A program made the position numbers and the translations under genes. 44,234 nucleotides of DNA, taken from Chitinophagaceae bacterium. GTDB lineage: Bacteria; Bacteroidota; Bacteroidia; Chitinophagales; Chitinophagaceae. Location: assembly GCA_947459295.1 (NCBI GenBank), contig CANHCY010000014.1, positions 1-44,234 of the forward strand, read 5' to 3'. Position 1 is the first letter of the stretch, and each line of letters opens with the position of its first letter. This document shows positions 41,593 to 44,234 of the stretch, piece by piece. The notes under the pieces are model-generated. The model was not told the DNA's origin and ran no database searches. It worked only from the letters and a program-made list of their open reading frames with translations.

Positions 41593-43509
41593 ATGGGCAA
41601 AAAATTAATGCTCCTTACCTTACTATTTTCAGCGAAAATAGTAAGCGCACAACAAGACACCACCACCCTCGACGAAGTTGTGGTGACGGCCAATAAAATG
41701 GCTCAAAAACAATCGACCACAGGCAAGGTGGTTACCGTAATTACCAAATCCGATTTGGAAAAAATGGGTAACAAAAATTTAGCCACCCTCCTACAAGAAC
41801 AAGTAGGTGTAACCGTAAATGGAAGTAGCAATAATGCTGGCAGTGTACAAACCATTTTTACACGCGGCGCTTCTGGTGGAAGAACACTGGTACTTCTCGA
41901 CGGCATTCCGGTAAACGATCCTTCATTTATTAATAATGATTTAGACTTAAACCTTTTTGCAACTAGTAGTATTGAGCGCATAGAGATTTGCAGAGGTGCG
42001 CAGTCAACACTATACGGTAGTGACGCTATTGCAGGTGTTATCAATATCATTACCACCAGTAAGGATATTTCGAGGCCGTTACAAATCAATGCCAGTAGTA
42101 TTTTGGGCAGTTTTGGTACGCAAAAAAATAACCTGCAAGTAGCAGGTAAAAAAAATAAATGGTCTTACTCAGGACGTTTAGCGCATACCAATTCTAATGG
42201 ATTTTCTGCAGCGAATGATACCACCGGAAAAAATAATTTTGACGCCGATTATTACAAAGGACTCGCAGTTCATGGTCAAATCAATTATGCAGCTACTGAA
42301 CATTTTTCGGTTAAGGCATTTAGCATGTACAACAAATACAAAGCAGGTGTTGATGCCGGCGTTTTTAGAGACGATAGAGATTTTACGATCGAAAACAGCA
42401 GCTTATTATTGGGAACAGGCTTCGTGTATAAGAAAAATGATTTTCAAATCACAGGAACCTACCAACACAATACATTAGACCGACATTTTTTGAATGATAG
42501 TGCGCACAAAACAAGTACTTGGTTTGAAAAAAACGACTATGCGGCTGCTTCGGATTACGCCGAAATATATACCAGCGTAAAATTATCAGACAGGCTAACA
42601 GCCCTTGCAGGGCTCGATTACAGAAAAGGTTCCTACAGTCAAAACTATCTTTCTGTTAGCGGCTGGGGACCTTATAAGTTTAACGACCCTACCAGATATG
42701 CCGAGCAGTCTGCCATCTATGGTTCACTTCTCTACACAAGCCTAAACAAAAAATTAACGCTCGAATTAGGTGGCCGTGCCAACAAACATTCGGTGTATGG
42801 TAACAATCAAACATTTACGTTTAACCCGTCATTTGCTGTAAATGCAAATACTAGAATTTTTGCAAGTGTTTCAACCGGATTTAAAGCCCCATCATTATTC
42901 CAAATTAGTATCAATGATAAACTTGATCCAGAAAAAGCAACCAGTTACGAAGCAGGCTTTAGTTATCAAAACAAAACGCTACAAACCAGGCTTGTTTATT
43001 TTAACAGACAAACGGCTAATGGCATCGATTACAACTACATCAATTACCAGTACTTTAATTATGTAAAACAGGCGGTAAATGGACTAGAATTTGAAATTAG
43101 AAAATCAATCACCCATCAGATTTCTGCTTTTGCCAACTACACTTTTTTAGCTGGAAAAGAAACCACACAAAATAGAATTACCAACAAAGACACCATTACA
43201 TACGATTATCTATTACGTAGGCCTGCGCACCAATTAAACATGGGCATCAGCGCGCAAGTCAATTCAAAATTACGACTCGAAATTACGGGCAGGTATGCGA
43301 GCAAAAGATATGATGTAGGAGGCTATGCGGTGCGTGACATACTGTTGAAATCTTATGCAACACTTGCCGCCAACGTAGATTACCAACTGAATAAACATTG
43401 GCGCTTTACTGCTGACATTCAAAACTTCACCAACACTAAATATTATGAGGTCTATGGCTTTAAAACCATGCCGCTGAATGCAAGTGTTGGAGCCGTGTTC
43501 AGTTGGTAA
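41593..43509 (+). CDS. btuB: TonB-dependent outer-membrane receptor, BtuB-like (cobalamin uptake)
   Basis: Ligand-gated outer-membrane channel of 638 residues. Signal peptide MGKKLMLLTLLFSAKIVSAQ, a TonB-box-like TLDEVVVTANK right after it, the plug domain (about 40-150) with VTVITKSDLEKMGNKNLATL, TIFTRGASGGRTLVLLDGIP and GAQSTLYGSDAIAGVINI, then a 22-strand barrel ending in GFKTMPLNASVGAVFSW with a terminal aromatic. There is no N-terminal carboxypeptidase-like domain, unlike SusC-type receptors. The length and the cobalamin riboswitch upstream make vitamin B12 the likely substrate. No btuFCD genes follow in the window. Confidence 0.93.
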   Translation: MGKKLMLLTLLFSAKIVSAQQDTTTLDEVVVTANKMAQKQSTTGKVVTVITKSDLEKMGNKNLATLLQEQVGVTVNGSSNNAGSVQTIFTRGASGGRTLVLLDGIPVNDPSFINNDLDLNLFATSSIERIEICRGAQSTLYGSDAIAGVINIITTSKDISRPLQINASSILGSFGTQKNNLQVAGKKNKWSYSGRLAHTNSNGFSAANDTTGKNNFDADYYKGLAVHGQINYAATEHFSVKAFSMYNKYKAGVDAGVFRDDRDFTIENSSLLLGTGFVYKKNDFQITGTYQHNTLDRHFLNDSAHKTSTWFEKNDYAAASDYAEIYTSVKLSDRLTALAGLDYRKGSYSQNYLSVSGWGPYKFNDPTRYAEQSAIYGSLLYTSLNKKLTLELGGRANKHSVYGNNQTFTFNPSFAVNANTRIFASVSTGFKAPSLFQISINDKLDPEKATSYEAGFSYQNKTLQTRLVYFNRQTANGIDYNYINYQYFNYVKQAVNGLEFEIRKSITHQISAFANYTFLAGKETTQNRITNKDTITYDYLLRRPAHQLNMGISAQVNSKLRLEITGRYASKRYDVGGYAVRDILLKSYATLAANVDYQLNKHWRFTADIQNFTNTKYYEVYGFKTMPLNASVGAVFSW

Positions 43510-43519
43510 AATAATTGGT

Positions 43520-43527
43520 TATATTTG
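43520..43527 (+). promoter_or_regulatory. -7 element (TATATTTG) for marC
   Basis: Exact TAnnTTTG match 26 bp before the marC ATG. It lies just after the btuB stop, so marC can be expressed independently of the riboswitch. Confidence 0.5.
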
Positions 43528-43553
43528 TAAGAAGGGTACCAATACTTACCAAT

Positions 43554-44132
43554 ATGAATTTTCAATTTGACCAACTCATCACAGTTACATTTACACTATT
43601 TGCGGTTATAGATGTTGTGGGATCTATCCCGCTTTTAATATCCTTGAAAGAAAAAATGGGTGGCATTAAATCAATTAATGCTACCCTTATTTCTGGAGCC
43701 CTCATGATTGCATTTTTATATGTAGGTAAACCATTTTTAAAAGTATTAGGCCTAGATATCCGGTCTTTTGCCGTGGGTGGATCTGTGGTGATTTTTTTAC
43801 TAGGCCTCGAAATGGTACTTGGACACGAAATTTTTAAAGGCGACAAAAACGCCAAATCTAGCACCATGGTTCCTATTGCCTTCCCCATTATTGCCGGAAG
43901 CGGGACCCTTACCACCATCATGTCACTCAAAGCAAATTTTGAAGAAGTGTACATTTTGTCGGGCATTGTTGTAAACCTCCTTATCGTGTTTATCGTGTTA
44001 AAATCACTGAATTGGATCCAAAGAGGCCTTGGAGAAGGCGGTTTATTAGCCGTTCGGAAGTTCTTTGGAGTGATTTTGCTAGCCATTGCCGTAAAGATCT
44101 TTAGTAGCAATATTGCCGCTTTTGGCAAATAA
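43554..44132 (+). CDS. MarC family integral membrane protein
   Basis: A 192-residue inner-membrane protein with about six helices. From ATG 43554 the sequence has the family start FTLFAVIDVVGSIPLLISL, then RSFAVGGSVVIFLLGLEMVL and the conserved PIAFPIIAGSGTLTTIM in the second half. A TTG start at 43515 would add 13 residues and overlap the promoter, so it is rejected. MarC proteins have no firmly established function; the old link to multiple antibiotic resistance was not upheld. It has its own promoter. Confidence 0.93.
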   Translation: MNFQFDQLITVTFTLFAVIDVVGSIPLLISLKEKMGGIKSINATLISGALMIAFLYVGKPFLKVLGLDIRSFAVGGSVVIFLLGLEMVLGHEIFKGDKNAKSSTMVPIAFPIIAGSGTLTTIMSLKANFEEVYILSGIVVNLLIVFIVLKSLNWIQRGLGEGGLLAVRKFFGVILLAIAVKIFSSNIAAFGK

Positions 44133-44158
44133 TAGAGCTGTTTTTAGCCTACAATTCT

Positions 44159-44166
44159 TACCTTTG
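44159..44166 (+). promoter_or_regulatory. -7 element (TACCTTTG) for the gene at the right edge
   Basis: Exact TAnnTTTG match after marC, 61 bp before an ATG at 44228. Confidence 0.45.
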
Positions 44167-44227
44167 CAGCCCATTTAACCCCTTTGGCCTATTTGGGCCT
44201 CAGGCAAAACCTTATAAATAAGAAGAC

Positions 44228-44234
44228 ATGGCAA
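44228..44234 (+). CDS. Possible start of a further gene (partial, runs off the window)
   Basis: ATGGCAA at the very end of the window, downstream of a perfect -7 element and on the same strand as marC. Only Met-Ala is visible, so nothing can be said about the product, and the start itself is uncertain. Confidence 0.25.

Noticed and set aside
43562..44128. 188-residue open frame on the minus strand covering all of marC
   Set aside because: The plus-strand MarC protein has clear family motifs and its own promoter; the antisense frame shows no family pattern and is a shadow of its codons.
44113..44128. TTGCC/GGCAA inverted repeat at the end of marC as a terminator
   Set aside because: The stem is only five pairs, lies within the coding end and is not followed directly by a T-run.
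1..44234. Mobile elements, prophage, CRISPR, defence genes, tRNA or rRNA
   Set aside because: Read through both strands; no transposase, integrase, repeat-spacer array, defence family or cloverleaf with the T-arm GGTTCRA was recognised. Gene content and base use look uniform core chromosome.

Overview
The window reads as a chromosomal segment of a Bacteroidota bacterium, most likely of the Chitinophagia/Chitinophagaceae type. The evidence is a complete gldK-gldL-gldM-gldN type IX secretion/gliding cluster, a protein with a type IX C-terminal sorting domain, many Bacteroidota-specific families (DUF4271, DUF4783, heme-binding domain PF14376, paired DUF1501/DUF1800), and repeated TAnnTTTG -7 promoter elements in front of genes, with little sign of Shine-Dalgarno sites. 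The DNA is AT-rich and densely coding. I see no tRNA, rRNA, insertion sequence, prophage or CRISPR array; this is core chromosome rather than an island.

Layout. 1-4.8 kb (minus): start of an unknown gene, then rny (RNase Y), zapA, a small coiled-coil gene and pheT. 4.8-5.15 kb is a divergent regulatory region with a phased array of GTGGA repeats resembling weak DnaA boxes. 5.1-12.2 kb (plus): dnaB, rsmE, an L,D-transpeptidase, a GNAT-fold protein and dnaX. 12.2-12.9 kb (minus): a DUF4783 protein and a SUI1/YciH factor. 13-17.6 kb (plus): gpmI, a heme-binding protein, ysxC/engB and an ABC exporter. 17.6-21.3 kb (minus): DUF2721 protein and the DUF1501/DUF1800 pair. 21.4-25.7 kb (plus): an ECF sigma factor, a membrane-anchored protein with a beta-barrel-like C-terminus, a lipoprotein and uvrC. 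25.8-34.6 kb (minus): gldN, gldM, gldL, gldK, a YyaL/thioredoxin-domain protein, hemD and DUF4271. 34.7-35.8 kb (plus): hemW. 35.8-41.2 kb (minus): gpsA, an RND/MacA-type adaptor with a TolC-type outer-membrane protein, and an APC permease. 41.3-44.1 kb (plus): a cobalamin riboswitch, a BtuB-like TonB-dependent receptor, marC, and the start of a further gene.

How the parts connect. Much is housekeeping: replication (dnaB, dnaX), repair (uvrC), translation (pheT, rsmE, SUI1, ysxC), RNA decay (rny), division (zapA), glycolysis (gpmI), lipid precursor synthesis (gpsA) and heme synthesis or delivery (hemD, hemW). The envelope machinery is linked in one respect: gldKLMN encodes the type IX motor and outer-membrane ring, and the DUF1501 protein carries the type IX sorting domain (with a Tat-like N-terminus), so it is a likely client.

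Most interesting observations. (1) dnaX contains a run of ten A's exactly between the clamp-loader core and the tau-specific part, with stop codons close behind in both alternative frames: a strong candidate for programmed slippage making a gamma-type subunit. (2) Five same-orientation GTGGA repeats spaced 19-24 bp lie upstream of dnaB, followed by a perfect 9-bp inverted repeat just before its start codon. (3) An ECF sigma factor is followed by a single polypeptide that appears to join a cytoplasmic tail, an inner-membrane helix, a periplasmic linker and an outer-membrane-barrel-like domain, a possible one-protein trans-envelope anti-sigma system. (4) Several genes have a -7 element only 4-7 nt before the start codon, implying leaderless mRNAs. 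None of these is proven by sequence alone.
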